Origin: CBDCME01 sp965218865
GTDB taxonomy: Bacteria; Pseudomonadota; Alphaproteobacteria; JAAXGF01
DNA: 64,000 bases
Reading direction: 5' to 3'
NCBI GenBank assembly: GCA_965218865.1
Contig: CBDCME010000080.1
Coordinates: 62,001 to 126,000 of the forward strand
The notes under the pieces were generated by a model. That model saw only the letters and a list, made by a program, of their open reading frames with translations. It did not search any database and had not been told where the DNA came from. A program made the translations under genes and the position numbers. Of this stretch, positions 26,292 through 35,227 are shown piece after piece. The first letter of the stretch is position 1; the number at the start of each line of letters is the position of its first letter.

Positions 26292-26434
26292 AGTGCCTGT
26301 TCGAAAATGCGCTTCCGCGCATTTTTTGCGTCTGTTCCGGCCCTCTCCCCCTCCCGGCCACCCACGAGAGTATGCTGATATGGGTGGCCGGGAGGGGGAG
26401 AGGGCCGGCGCCACGAGTCTTCGAACAGACTGTA
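26292..26434. repeat. Palindromic MITE-like repeat, copy B (inverted)
   Basis: Same ends and hairpin as copy A but in opposite orientation, directly beside the IS630 target duplication. The arms CCGGCCCTCTCCCCCTCCC and GGGAGGGGGAGAGGGCCGG are identical to copy A; the loop differs by one base. Confidence 0.9.
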
Positions 26435-26463
26435 ACTCAAAAATACGTAAACTGTCCCCATAA

Positions 26464-27330
26464 TTAGAGGGCGTCGCGGAGGCGGCGCTTGGCGCTACCG
26501 CGCGCCAGGGGGCGGGGTTGGGATTCATGGCTCTTCCAGGCGGTGAGAGTGAGGACTTGAAAGGTCGCCGGGAGGCGGCCGTCGGCGGTGGCGAACCGCT
26601 CCTGGTAGATCGCCGCGGCGCGGGCCAGAGTGGCGCGGCGGGTGAATCGGCGCCGCCGCTCGAGGAGGGCGTTCGATTCGCCCATGGCGCGCAACTCGCG
26701 CATCAGCGCCATGGCGTTCGGATAGGTCGCCGTGATCGTGTCGATGTCCACCACCGGCAGGGCGAACCCGGCCCGCTGGAGCAACCCCCCGGCGGCACGG
26801 ACGTCGACGAAGGGCGCCACCCGGGGGCTGAGGCCGCCCTCCTCGGCGCGTTCGGCGAGGGCCAGGGCGTGGCGGATTTCGCCCAGGGTCTCGCCGCCCA
26901 GCATCGCGGCCAGGAACAAGCCGTCCGAGCGCAGGCCGCGGCGGATCTGGATCAGGGTTCCGGGGAGGTCGTTGATCCAGTGCAAACTCAGCAGGCTGAC
27001 GACGAGGTCGAAGGTGGCGTACGCGAAGGGCAGACGCTCCTCGTCGGCGACGACGGGCAATCCCCTGGCGGCGCTCAGCAGCGCCGGGGACATTTCGGCT
27101 TGAACAATGAGATCGGTGCCGGCGCGGGCCGCCAACACGGGGCCCAGGCCGCCGCCTCGGCGGCCGAGATCGAGGACCCGGGGAAAGCGGCGGCGCACGT
27201 CGGACAGGCGTTCGGCGAGGTTTTCGGCCACCGCCCGGAGGAGAAAATCGTGGCTTCCGAGCCGCGCCGCGGCGCGCTCGCGGTGACGGCGGAGCGCCGC
27301 CCGGTCGAAAACCTTGGCGGCGCCGGACAT
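26464..27330 (-). CDS. SAM-dependent methyltransferase, NDUFAF5/BioC-like
   Basis: 288 aa from ATG 27330 (MSGAAKVFDRAALRRHRERAA). The SAM site is modified: VLDLGRRGGGLGPVLA. LLSLHWINDLPGTLIQIRRGL and FLAAMLGGETLGEIRHAL match the alphaproteobacterial group related to mitochondrial NDUFAF5. The natural substrate in bacteria is unsettled. A longer start at 27381 overlaps the upstream gene. Confidence 0.85.
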   Translation of the reverse strand: MSGAAKVFDRAALRRHRERAAARLGSHDFLLRAVAENLAERLSDVRRRFPRVLDLGRRGGGLGPVLAARAGTDLIVQAEMSPALLSAARGLPVVADEERLPFAYATFDLVVSLLSLHWINDLPGTLIQIRRGLRSDGLFLAAMLGGETLGEIRHALALAERAEEGGLSPRVAPFVDVRAAGGLLQRAGFALPVVDIDTITATYPNAMALMRELRAMGESNALLERRRRFTRRATLARAAAIYQERFATADGRLPATFQVLTLTAWKSHESQPRPLARGSAKRRLRDAL

Positions 27331-27377
27331 GACGCCAGTATGGGGTGTTTCAGCCGCGCCGCAAGGCCTCGCCAGGC

Positions 27378-27905
27378 TCACCAGCGCATGACGAGCTTGC
27401 CGTCCCGGACCTGGTAGCTCGGCAAGCGGGAAAGAAAGCTGTTACCCAGAAGCGAGATCGCCATCGGCGCCTCGTTGACGGCAGCGCGGACGTTCCGAAC
27501 CCGCATTCGGCCGATGCGCACTTCCCGCAGGGTTACCGGCGCGGCCCGAACAACGCCGTTGGCGGTATGGACCGTAAGGTTGTAGTCGAGCCGCTTCGGG
27601 TGGAGGCCGATCCGTTTCGCGTCGGTAAGCGACAGCGTCGTCAGCGTGGCCCCGGTATCGACCATGAATACGACCTCGTGCCCCTTGATGACGGCGTTGA
27701 CGATAAAATGGCCGTTTCCGTTGGCGCGAAAAGTCAGGACCCGGCCGGCGCTGTCGGCGGATCTCGCCGCGACCTTTGCCTCACTCGCCGCGCCGCCGCT
27801 TCCAGTGGCCGAACCCGACAGCGAGGACCGATACTCGACGGCGATGAATACCACCAGTCCGAGGGTTCCCCAGATCATGACTTGGCGTATCGCCCAGGCA
27901 ACCAT
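27378..27905 (-). CDS. Membrane-anchored retropepsin-like aspartic protease
   Basis: 175 aa. One N-terminal membrane helix (about residues 8-24) is followed by a linker and a clan AA protease domain with the catalytic DTGA at 83-86 (FMVDTGATLTTLS) and LLGNSFLSRL near the end, as in the TIGR02281 family. It would act as a homodimer in the periplasm. It lies 47 nt upstream of the methyltransferase and may share its transcript. Confidence 0.85.
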   Translation of the reverse strand: MVAWAIRQVMIWGTLGLVVFIAVEYRSSLSGSATGSGGAASEAKVAARSADSAGRVLTFRANGNGHFIVNAVIKGHEVVFMVDTGATLTTLSLTDAKRIGLHPKRLDYNLTVHTANGVVRAAPVTLREVRIGRMRVRNVRAAVNEAPMAISLLGNSFLSRLPSYQVRDGKLVMRW

Positions 27906-28480
27906 CCTCGCCCACCTCCGTTCGGCGCTTCGACAACGACTCTCTCTCGCCCAGAATTATTCCGCAAGCCGTATAAGGCAACGTTAATCGTGGCAAAAAT
28001 GCCGGAACGCGCTTCCGACATCGCCACCTGGCCGATCCCAAAATCCGACGGCGGAAGTCCCACGGCCGCAATCGCGTCGTAATATGCAATCGACGCGGCG
28101 GTCTGGCAGGTGCTGAAATATTCATGAGCACGTCCGACCCGCCAGCCGAAGGGACCGCTCAATTACATTGGCCCTACCGCCACGCCTCCTAGTGCATCGA
28201 CCCAAACGGAGGCGACAGCCGAAGTTTGGAAAGTTGATGCATCGACAAAGGCCTGGTGCACGGGGGCGTGAACGAAGTGAATGCGCCAGTGCACTAGATT
28301 CCCAAACCAAGTACAACGCGGGTATCCGTGCGACGCGCGTGGCGGGCGGGCCTCGTGGTCACGCTTACGTCGTCGATACCGACGGGAGCAATTGGCGCTG
28401 GGCAGGGCTAGTTTTTTGTCCGCCCAGTGATCAGGGTGAGGTGATCGCGGCGCTGGCCATTTCATTCTCGGTGTGGCAGT
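27906..28480. other. Region upstream of ISAs1 without a supported gene
   Basis: 575 bp. A 95-aa frame on the minus strand (27875-28162) overlaps the protease start in part and has no known motif, so I do not call it. The left terminus of the ISAs1 element should lie here, perhaps after 28400, but I could not define its inverted repeat. Confidence 0.35.
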
Positions 28481-30277
28481 GTGCCGGTCATGGCGACGCT
28501 GCCGGTCTCGGATTCGTCCATTGATTTGCGCGCGGTCACGGTGCGTCCGACCTGGGGCGCGCAGGAGCACCGGCGCTGGGACCGGTTGGTGGAGCAGCAC
28601 CACTACCTGGCGTTCCACGGCGTCATCGGCAAGGGCCTGCGCCATGTCGCGGTGCATGGCGAGACCTGGCTCGCACTGATCGGCTGGCAGCCCGGCGCGT
28701 TCAAGCTGGGCGCGCGTGATCGCTGGATCGGGTGGTCGGCCGAGCAGCAGTTCCGGCGTCTGCATCTGATCGCCAACAACTCGCGCTTCGTCATTCTGAC
28801 GCCTGGCCGAGTGCCGAACCTGGCCTCCCGTGTGCTGGGGCTGAGCCTGCGGCGGCTGTCTGAGGACATCCAGGCGGTGCACGGATATCCGGCTCTTCTG
28901 GCGGAGACGTTCGTGGACGTCTCGCGATTTGCCGGCACCTGCTACCGCGCGTCGAACTGGCGCTCTCTGGGGCTGACGCGGGGCTTTGCCCGTGAGCCCG
29001 GAGGGGCAGCGCGCTGGCGCCACCACGGTCAGCCCAAGGAGGTCTTCGTGTTCGGACTGACAGACGGCGCCCTCGAGGCGCTGAGCCGTACCGGGATGCC
29101 GGCACACTGGAACGCCGAGCAGCACACCGAGCCGATGGCCGCGCCCCGGCTGCGCAGCCTGTTCGAGTGTCTGGGTGAGGTGCCCGAGTACCGCCATGCC
29201 CGGGGCAAGCGCTATGCGCTCAACACCATTCTGGTGATCGCCGTCGCCGCCCGGCTTGCCGGATACCGGGGGGTGAACGCGTTCGCCCAGTTCGCCGCCC
29301 TGCTCTCCCAGGAGCAGCTCGAGGCGGTGGGTGCGTTCTGGAACCCTTCCAAACAGCGCTACACCCCGCCCGCGATCACCACCTTCCACAAGACCCTCAC
29401 CGCCCTGCCGCCAGAGACCCTGGACAACGCGATTAGCCAGTGGACCGGCCAGCATGGCAGCGCGCACGCGCCGGTCGCCATGGACGGAAAGGATCTGCGC
29501 GGCGCCTCGAAGCAGACCGAAGACGGGCGCAGGATGATGGTGGCGGCGGTCGAGCACGACACCGGCGTGGTCCTCGGGCAGGTCGAGGTCGACCGCAAGA
29601 GCAACGAAATCCCGGCCGTGCGCGAACTCTCCAGCGGCCTCGACCTCACAGGCCGGATCGTCACCATGGACGCGATGCACGCTCAGCACGAGACCGCGCG
29701 CTGCCTGCTCGGGCGTCGCGCCGACTACGTGATGAGCGCGGTCAAGGACAACCAGGAGATGATCTTCGAAGACCTCAAGGCGATCGACTTCAGCGATGCG
29801 CTCTGGCACGAAACCGTCGACAAGGGCCATGGCCGCATCGAGCGCCGACGCTGCGCCGTCGTCGACCTCTCCGCTGCCGAGTGGGACGGCTACGCCAACC
29901 TCCACGGGCGACGCCAGGCCATGCGCATCGAGCGCGAACGCGAGATCCTCAAGACCGGCAAGCGCAGCATCGAGGTGACCTGGAGCCTCACCTCGCTCGG
30001 CGCAGAGCGCGCCGGACCCGAGGAGTTGCTCGAACTGGTGCGCAACCACTGGCATATCGAGAACCGCCTGCACTACGTGCGCGACTTCACCTACGACGAA
30101 GACCGATGCCGGGCCTACGTGCGTCACCTGCCCAGAAATCTCGCCTGCTTGACCAACGCGGCCATCGCCATCGTGCGCTGCGACGGACGCTTCCGTTATC
30201 TGCCCGAGGCCAACCGGCACTATGCCGCCCGGGCGCAGGAGGCCCTCGACGCGATCATGACCGCGCCCATCGCCTGA
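28481..30277 (+). CDS. ISAs1-family transposase with N-terminal DUF4338 (DruA-type) domain
   Basis: 598 aa. Residues about 20-200 match DUF4338, the domain of DruA in Druantia phage defence (HHYLAFHGVIGKGLRHVAV, WIGWSAEQQFRRLHLIANNSRF, NLASRVLGLSLRRLSEDI). The remainder is an ISAs1 transposase: VAMDGKDLRGASKQ (first Asp), VTMDAMHAQHETA, DYVMSAVKDNQ, and RNHWHIENRLHYVRDFTYDED with the Glu. ATG could also be 28490. Intact. A 158-bp fragment of its DUF4338 part is at 36604-36761. Confidence 0.88.
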   Translation: MPVMATLPVSDSSIDLRAVTVRPTWGAQEHRRWDRLVEQHHYLAFHGVIGKGLRHVAVHGETWLALIGWQPGAFKLGARDRWIGWSAEQQFRRLHLIANNSRFVILTPGRVPNLASRVLGLSLRRLSEDIQAVHGYPALLAETFVDVSRFAGTCYRASNWRSLGLTRGFAREPGGAARWRHHGQPKEVFVFGLTDGALEALSRTGMPAHWNAEQHTEPMAAPRLRSLFECLGEVPEYRHARGKRYALNTILVIAVAARLAGYRGVNAFAQFAALLSQEQLEAVGAFWNPSKQRYTPPAITTFHKTLTALPPETLDNAISQWTGQHGSAHAPVAMDGKDLRGASKQTEDGRRMMVAAVEHDTGVVLGQVEVDRKSNEIPAVRELSSGLDLTGRIVTMDAMHAQHETARCLLGRRADYVMSAVKDNQEMIFEDLKAIDFSDALWHETVDKGHGRIERRRCAVVDLSAAEWDGYANLHGRRQAMRIEREREILKTGKRSIEVTWSLTSLGAERAGPEELLELVRNHWHIENRLHYVRDFTYDEDRCRAYVRHLPRNLACLTNAAIAIVRCDGRFRYLPEANRHYAARAQEALDAIMTAPIA

Positions 30278-30477
30278 GACAGCACGCCTCTCCCCCGGAC
30301 CGGGACGTGCCGCCGAGCGGCGCGGGCGGACCGGTGTGCCTGTCGAATCCGAAAACGCCGTCCGGTGGCTTCGAGCAGTCCCCATGACGTCGTCGAGGCA
30401 AGCTCGGGGCTCCCCGAACCCCGTGCACCGAGCACGATCCCACTCATCCCGAACCCTCAACCGCGACTAAAAATTGT

Positions 30478-31131
30478 TCCTGGCCCTATCTGGTGGCGTT
30501 CGAAATTCCGGCGGCGAATAAGCAACCGCCTCTACGTTTTACAGCCGTCAACGCGCATCTCGTTTTCGGTAAACCAATCGAGCGCGAGAACGAATTCAAC
30601 GCGCTGATCGGTTGGCTCATTCATCGGCTGAAATCACGTCTCCGAGTCACCCCCAATTTTGTTTTGCTCGGAGATCTTAATTTGAATTTCGACGATCCTT
30701 CGAAGGATCGGGCACGAATCGACGACAGTCTCCGGGAGCGCAATAAGCAAGCCTTCGGTGATAAAAACATTCGGCGGCTATATTTTCCGTTTCTCGATCC
30801 ACATCCGGTCACGGGCGAGGTTTTTCGCACCAATGCACGAGCCACGCAAACCTACGATCAAATCGGATTCTTCCTGGGAAGAAAGCAGCCGTGCCTTCCG
30901 AATGACCAGTGGCGAAAGCTCGTCAAGAAAGGGGGCCCGGACAATTTCTACTATGGCGTATTCAAGTTCTCCGATCTCTTTGCTCGTGCGACGCTGAAAA
31001 AGCCTTACGGCAAGCTCACGAAATCCGAAGAGGAGGGCCTCGGTAAGAAATTTGAACACTCGGTAAGCGATCACTTGCCAATATGGGTGCGAATACCTCG
31101 TCCGGGTTTCGCGCCGCCCCCCGTTTTGTAA
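30478..31131 (+). pseudogene. Endonuclease/exonuclease/phosphatase-family protein, 5'-truncated
   Basis: About 215 codons remain. NFVLLGDLNLNF and HSVSDHLPIWVRI are the EEP motifs with the metal and catalytic residues GDxN and SDHxP, and TYDQIGFF fits between. The N-terminal half with the first Glu motif is missing: homology begins at about WPYLVAFEIP just after the ISAs1 region. GTG 30493 is only the first usable start. GC is lower than in housekeeping genes. Confidence 0.75.
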
Positions 31132-31568
31132 GGAATCTTGCCGAGGTTCCGAGGGCAATCGCGGATCAAGACGCGTCGTTCATCGGAACCCGAATCACGC
31201 TGCGGATTTGAACTGCCCGGTCAGGTGCTCGCCTGAATTTCCGAGGATACGTTACCGGTATGGCCGCGGCGCAAACCGATTCTCCGCCATCCGAAACTCG
31301 CCGAACCGATCGGCACGAAAAACGAGCGTGTCTGCGGGGTTGATGAGATTTTCGCCGTTAGAAAAAATACCCCTGTCGTTGCGGAACGGGTCATGCAGAT
31401 GATTTTTTCAAGATCGAGAGCTGGCCCACGAAACCATCGCCCGGCGCCGCGATACCCGCGATACTGGGCAGTAGAGTGGATTACAGCCAATCATTATGGT
31501 AAAAGGCAAATATAATTCGCTCAAACACGTCTGAATGGGGGATTGGTTTCCGATGAAAAATCAATTCG
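31132..31568. other. Region without a supported gene
   Basis: 437 bp between the EEP remnant and the membrane-protein gene. A minus-strand 89-codon frame (31221-31490) shows no motif. AT-rich sequence at 31490-31530 may carry the promoter of the next gene. Confidence 0.4.
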
Positions 31569-32159
31569 TTGTCGCGATTTTCGCTCAGCACGAGACCGCG
31601 CGTGTTCGTGGGTTTTGTAACGCTGTCCTTCTATACCGCGCCGCCCATAGACGACAAGGTTACGGGACAATCCCATCAGGGTACCGTCATCGGAGCTGCT
31701 CATGAGCCAGGCACGCAAAATCAGGTGGTTGCGGATTCGCGAATGGTGGAAGTTGGGAAAGTGTTGTTCGTATTCTTGGTGCTCTCTGTCGTGTTCGAAT
31801 CGGCCCTAACCCCGATATTCAACTGGAGATTATTTGTAAAGCATTTGTCCAACAAAGGATGGAAAACCCCGATCACTGTAATTTTGGCAATCGTCGTTTT
31901 TTCTAACTACAATTTGGATATTATCAGGGATCTCTTGAACGCACTTGATCCACCGGCCAATGGAGAATATCCATTCACGTTCGCGGGGAAAATTTTTAGC
32001 GCTTTTTTGATTGCCGGTGGCAGCGCCGGAATTCTGGAAATTTACAAGAAATTGAAAATCCGTGATCCGAGAGGTCGTTTGGACGAGGTCGAAGAAACGG
32101 AAAAAGCAAATGCGGCAAAGGATGGTTCCAAGAAGAAAAAGCAGCCGAATAAACCGTGA
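31569..32159 (+). CDS. Hypothetical membrane protein, start uncertain
   Basis: Up to 196 aa. Three hydrophobic stretches (VLFVFLVLSVVFESALTPIF, TPITVILAIVVFSNY, and IFSAFLIAGGSAGILEIY regions) and a Lys-rich C-terminus (KKKKQPNKP). The first 40 residues look non-native, and an ATG at 31553 in another frame begins a signal-like MKNQFVVAIFAQ, so a frameshift near 31600 is possible. ATG at 31743 is a conservative start. It lies in a GC-poorer block with the EEP remnant. No family recognised. Confidence 0.5.
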   Translation: MSRFSLSTRPRVFVGFVTLSFYTAPPIDDKVTGQSHQGTVIGAAHEPGTQNQVVADSRMVEVGKVLFVFLVLSVVFESALTPIFNWRLFVKHLSNKGWKTPITVILAIVVFSNYNLDIIRDLLNALDPPANGEYPFTFAGKIFSAFLIAGGSAGILEIYKKLKIRDPRGRLDEVEETEKANAAKDGSKKKKQPNKP

Positions 32160-32456
32160 TAACCAACCGCCTTTATTTACCAAAATGGGATCGAGACTCT
32201 ACAAAATTCGTGAATTTCGTGGGAAGAACTTAATTGTGAGTCCTTGGCCCGGGAGAAGGTGATCCGCAGGAGGGGATGCCTGCGTTTGAAGGGCTATGAA
32301 TTTGGATTTTTCCTTAAACGTATGATGAAGGTTTTCCCGATCAATTCAGGCCCAACGGCTGACTCGTCGCACGAACAAGCCGGGATCGACATTGCGTATT
32401 GACCGACCAGCCCGCCTCCCTGTGTGAATCGAAGACCATGAAGGGAAATATTCGTG

Positions 32457-33206
32457 ATGGCGGCACCGCGTAATCCGGCGGTGGTGATTCCGTCGCGCCT
32501 GGCGGCGACGCGTTTGCCGGGGAAACCGCTGGCGGAGATTGCCGGCGAAGCCATGATCGTGCACGTCTGGCGGCGGGCGGTGGAGGCGGACATCGGTCCG
32601 GTCGCGGTCGCTTGCGCGGAGCGGGAAATCGCCGAGGCGATTACGGCGGCGGGGGGCCGCGCGGTGATGACAAGGCCCGACCACGCCTCGGGCTCGGACC
32701 GCGTGTTCGAGGCCGTCGCCAAGCTCGACCCCGAGGGCCGTCACGACGCCGTCGTCAACATCCAGGGCGATCTTCCGACCCTGGAGGCGGGATTGCCGCG
32801 CGCGGCGCTGGAACTGCTCGCCGACGCCGAGGTCGACATCGGTACCCTCGCCTGCGCCATAACGGAGCGGGCCGAAGCCGACGATCCGAACGTCGTCAAG
32901 GCGGTGGTATCGGTTGGGCCGGGCGCCGGTCACGGCCGGGCGCTCTATTTCACGCGTCTGCCGGCGCCCGCCGGCGAGGGGCCGATGTACCATCACATCG
33001 GTCTCTACGCTTATCGCCGCCAAGCGCTCGCCCATTTCGTCGGCCTCCCGCCGGCCCCGCTCGAAAAACGTGAGCGCCTGGAGCAGCTGCGGGCTCTGGA
33101 AGCCGGCATGCACATCGCCGTGGGCTTCGTTGACACCGTCCCGCTCGGTGTCGATACTCCGGCCGAGTTGCAACGCGCGCGCGAACGCCTTGGGGGCGGA
33201 GCATGA
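32457..33206 (+). CDS. kdsB: 3-deoxy-manno-octulosonate cytidylyltransferase
   Basis: 249 aa. It makes CMP-Kdo for lipopolysaccharide. Motifs: VVIPSRLAATRLPGKPLAEI, ASGSDRVFEA, VVNIQGDLP (Asp in the metal site) and HIGLYAYRRQAL. ATG 32457 follows a GTG at 32454; either can start. It is followed by a short repeat and pheA. Confidence 0.95.
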   Translation: MAAPRNPAVVIPSRLAATRLPGKPLAEIAGEAMIVHVWRRAVEADIGPVAVACAEREIAEAITAAGGRAVMTRPDHASGSDRVFEAVAKLDPEGRHDAVVNIQGDLPTLEAGLPRAALELLADAEVDIGTLACAITERAEADDPNVVKAVVSVGPGAGHGRALYFTRLPAPAGEGPMYHHIGLYAYRRQALAHFVGLPPAPLEKRERLEQLRALEAGMHIAVGFVDTVPLGVDTPAELQRARERLGGGA

Positions 33207-33218
33207 CACTTCCCCGGA

Positions 33219-33268
33219 CAGTGTGTTCGAAAACTCGCGGCGCCGACGCGCATTTTCGAGAAGACACT
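33219..33268. repeat. Palindromic repeat, copy D (short form without hairpin)
   Basis: ACAGTGTGTTCGAAAACTCG at left and GCGCATTTTCGAGAAGACAC at right are the two ends of the repeat family joined with the central hairpin missing. It occupies nearly the whole kdsB-pheA gap and ends 3 nt before the pheA ATG. Confidence 0.8.
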
Positions 33269-33271
33269 GAA

Positions 33272-34159
33272 ATGACCCCCCCTTCCGACACCGCGCCGGT
33301 CGGTCCCCAAGTGGACCCGGCCAGGGCAATCGCCTTTCAGGGCTTGAAGGGCGCCTATTCGCATCTCGCCAGCCTCCAGGCCTATCCGGACATGGTTCCG
33401 CTCCCGTGCGTCACCTTCGAAACGACTTTCGAGGCCGTCCAGGCGGGGCACGCGGCGCTGGCCATGATCCCGATCGAAAACACCCTCGCGGGCCGGGTCG
33501 CCGACATTCACCATCTGATGCCGGATTCGGATCTCCATATCGTCGCCGAGCATTTTCAGCGGGTCGCGCACAACCTGTTGGCGCCGCCCGGGGCGACGCT
33601 CACCGGCCTTCAGACCGTGCACTCCCATATTCACGCCCTCTCCCAATGCCGCCGCTTGATCCGCGAACTCGGCCTCAAGACCCAGGTCCACGCCGACACC
33701 GCCGGGGCCGCCGCCGACATCGCCCTGCGGAACGATCCCAGCCAGGCGGCGATTGCCTCGGACCTGGCCGGGGAAACCTACGGCTTGGAGACCCTGAAAT
33801 CGGGAATCGAGGACGCCGAGCACAACACCACCCGCTTCGTCATCCTGGCCCGCGAGTCGGTCGATCCGGATCCGAACCAGGGTCCCATCATGACCACCTT
33901 CGTGTTTCGGGTCCGCAACGTGCCGGCGGCGCTCTACAAGGCTCTCGGCGGTTTCGCCACCAACGGGGTTAACATGGTGAAGCTCGAAAGCTACATGATC
34001 GAGGGAAACTTCACCGCGACCCAGTTCTACGCCGACATCGAGGGACATCCGGCCCAAGGAGCGGTCGCCCTGGCCCTGGAGGAACTCGAATTCTTTTCCC
34101 GCAGCGTCAAGATTCTCGGGACCTACGCGGCCAACCCCCACCGTTTCGAAAACGAATGA
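33272..34159 (+). CDS. pheA: Prephenate dehydratase
   Basis: 295 aa from ATG 33272. The PDT domain (AIAFQGLKGAYSHLA, MIPIENTLAGRVADIHHL, NTTRFVILARE with the catalytic Thr) is followed by an ACT domain (TTFVFRVRNVPAALYKALGG, VNMVKLESYM). It converts prephenate to phenylpyruvate. An upstream start at 33203 would translate the repeat and is rejected. Confidence 0.94.
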   Translation: MTPPSDTAPVGPQVDPARAIAFQGLKGAYSHLASLQAYPDMVPLPCVTFETTFEAVQAGHAALAMIPIENTLAGRVADIHHLMPDSDLHIVAEHFQRVAHNLLAPPGATLTGLQTVHSHIHALSQCRRLIRELGLKTQVHADTAGAAADIALRNDPSQAAIASDLAGETYGLETLKSGIEDAEHNTTRFVILARESVDPDPNQGPIMTTFVFRVRNVPAALYKALGGFATNGVNMVKLESYMIEGNFTATQFYADIEGHPAQGAVALALEELEFFSRSVKILGTYAANPHRFENE

Positions 34160-34161
34160 CC

Positions 34162-34608
34162 TCAGTGGGTGGCGCCTTTACCCAGATCGCGGGCGATCAT
34201 TTCATCGAGCCGGGCGACGCGCTGGTAAAGTTGGCGGCTGCGCGAGAGGAGGTCGCGTAGCTCCGGCGGCAGGGTCTCGATCTCTTCACCGCACTCGTCG
34301 GAGCAGATCGATTGGCCCCCCAGCCGATGTTTCGGGGTCAGGGACTGGGCCGGGGAAATCTCGCCCGCCTCGACGGCGCGCTGGACCATGAGCCAGGCGA
34401 TGACCTGGGTCAGCCGGGCCGTCACCCGGGTCGTCTCCATGTTGACGTTCATCGCGACGACACGCGACTCCTCGTTCACGGGCGATTTCGCGGTGACGTA
34501 ATTGCGGGTTTCGACGAGGAGCGCGATGGTCTCGTCGTAGGTCTTGCGGAAAAAGGCCGAGGAGGCGAAATGGCCGACCCCCGTGGAGCTCGATGGCATG
34601 AGTGGCAC
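34162..34608 (-). CDS. rcdA: RcdA/DUF1465-family protein
   Basis: 148 aa, mostly helical. FFRKTYDETIALLVETRNYV and TTRVTARLTQVIAWLMVQRAVEAGEI fit DUF1465; in Caulobacter RcdA of this family is an adaptor that helps ClpXP degrade CtrA. It ends back-to-back with pheA (2 nt). The next gene upstream on the same strand is CpdR, its functional partner, which strengthens the call. Confidence 0.8.
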   Translation of the reverse strand: MPLMPSSSTGVGHFASSAFFRKTYDETIALLVETRNYVTAKSPVNEESRVVAMNVNMETTRVTARLTQVIAWLMVQRAVEAGEISPAQSLTPKHRLGGQSICSDECGEEIETLPPELRDLLSRSRQLYQRVARLDEMIARDLGKGATH

Positions 34609-34699
34609 TATCCGTTAAAGACCCAGACAAAGATAGCGGTACGCCGAGGGCCCGGAATTACGACCAACCGGCTCGCTCCGAACGGGCCCCCAAATCGCG

Positions 34700-35059
34700 C
34701 TAGGCGGCGAGGAGCTTGTCGACCTCCTCGACCAGGCCCCGCAAATGGAACGGCTTGGAGACGATCTTGGCGCGCGGCTGCAACAGGTGACACGCCTTCA
34801 GGGCCACCGCCGCGAATCCCGTGATCAACATGACGCGAGCGCCCGGCATGGCCCAGCTCGCGCGTTGGGCGAGGGCGATGCCGTCCATCCCGGGCATGAC
34901 GATATCGGCCAACAGCAGCTCGAACTTGCCGGGAGCGAGCAGGGGCAAGGCTTCGTTGCCGTCCGCGACCGCGATCACCTCGTGTCCGGCCCGTTCCAGC
35001 GCCCGGGCCAGGAAACGACGCAACGTGTCGTCGTCCTCGGCCAGGAGAATCTTCGCCAT
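34700..35059 (-). CDS. cpdR: CpdR, single-domain response regulator for ClpXP adaptor control
   Basis: 119 aa, receiver domain only. The phospho-acceptor Asp lies in LLLADIVMPGMDGIALA, the acidic pair in LLAEDDDTLRRF, and the Lys in KIVSKPFHLRGLV. It ends in Ala-Ala (LLAA), as expected for a ClpXP-recognised CpdR. Close match to the Caulobacter CpdR layout. It is transcribed toward rcdA. Confidence 0.9.
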   Translation of the reverse strand: MAKILLAEDDDTLRRFLARALERAGHEVIAVADGNEALPLLAPGKFELLLADIVMPGMDGIALAQRASWAMPGARVMLITGFAAVALKACHLLQPRAKIVSKPFHLRGLVEEVDKLLAA

Positions 35060-35227
35060 GGGCCGCTATCCCCGCACCATGGGCGCCGCTAAAAGGATCG
35101 TGTTATGATCAGGCTTCATCTTTCCCCTATTCCCGTCCGCCCCAGGCGGCCGTACGCATGACAGACGTACAACATTAGGCTAAATCCACTCAAAAGCGGT
35201 AAACGCGGATCGGATTGGAACGAGAAA

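Noticed and set aside
27875..28162. 95-codon minus-strand frame upstream of the aspartic protease
   Set aside because: It overlaps the protease start out of frame and lacks any recognised motif.
28163..30460. 765-codon open frame on the minus strand
   Set aside because: Antisense shadow of the ISAs1 transposase, with no motif of its own.
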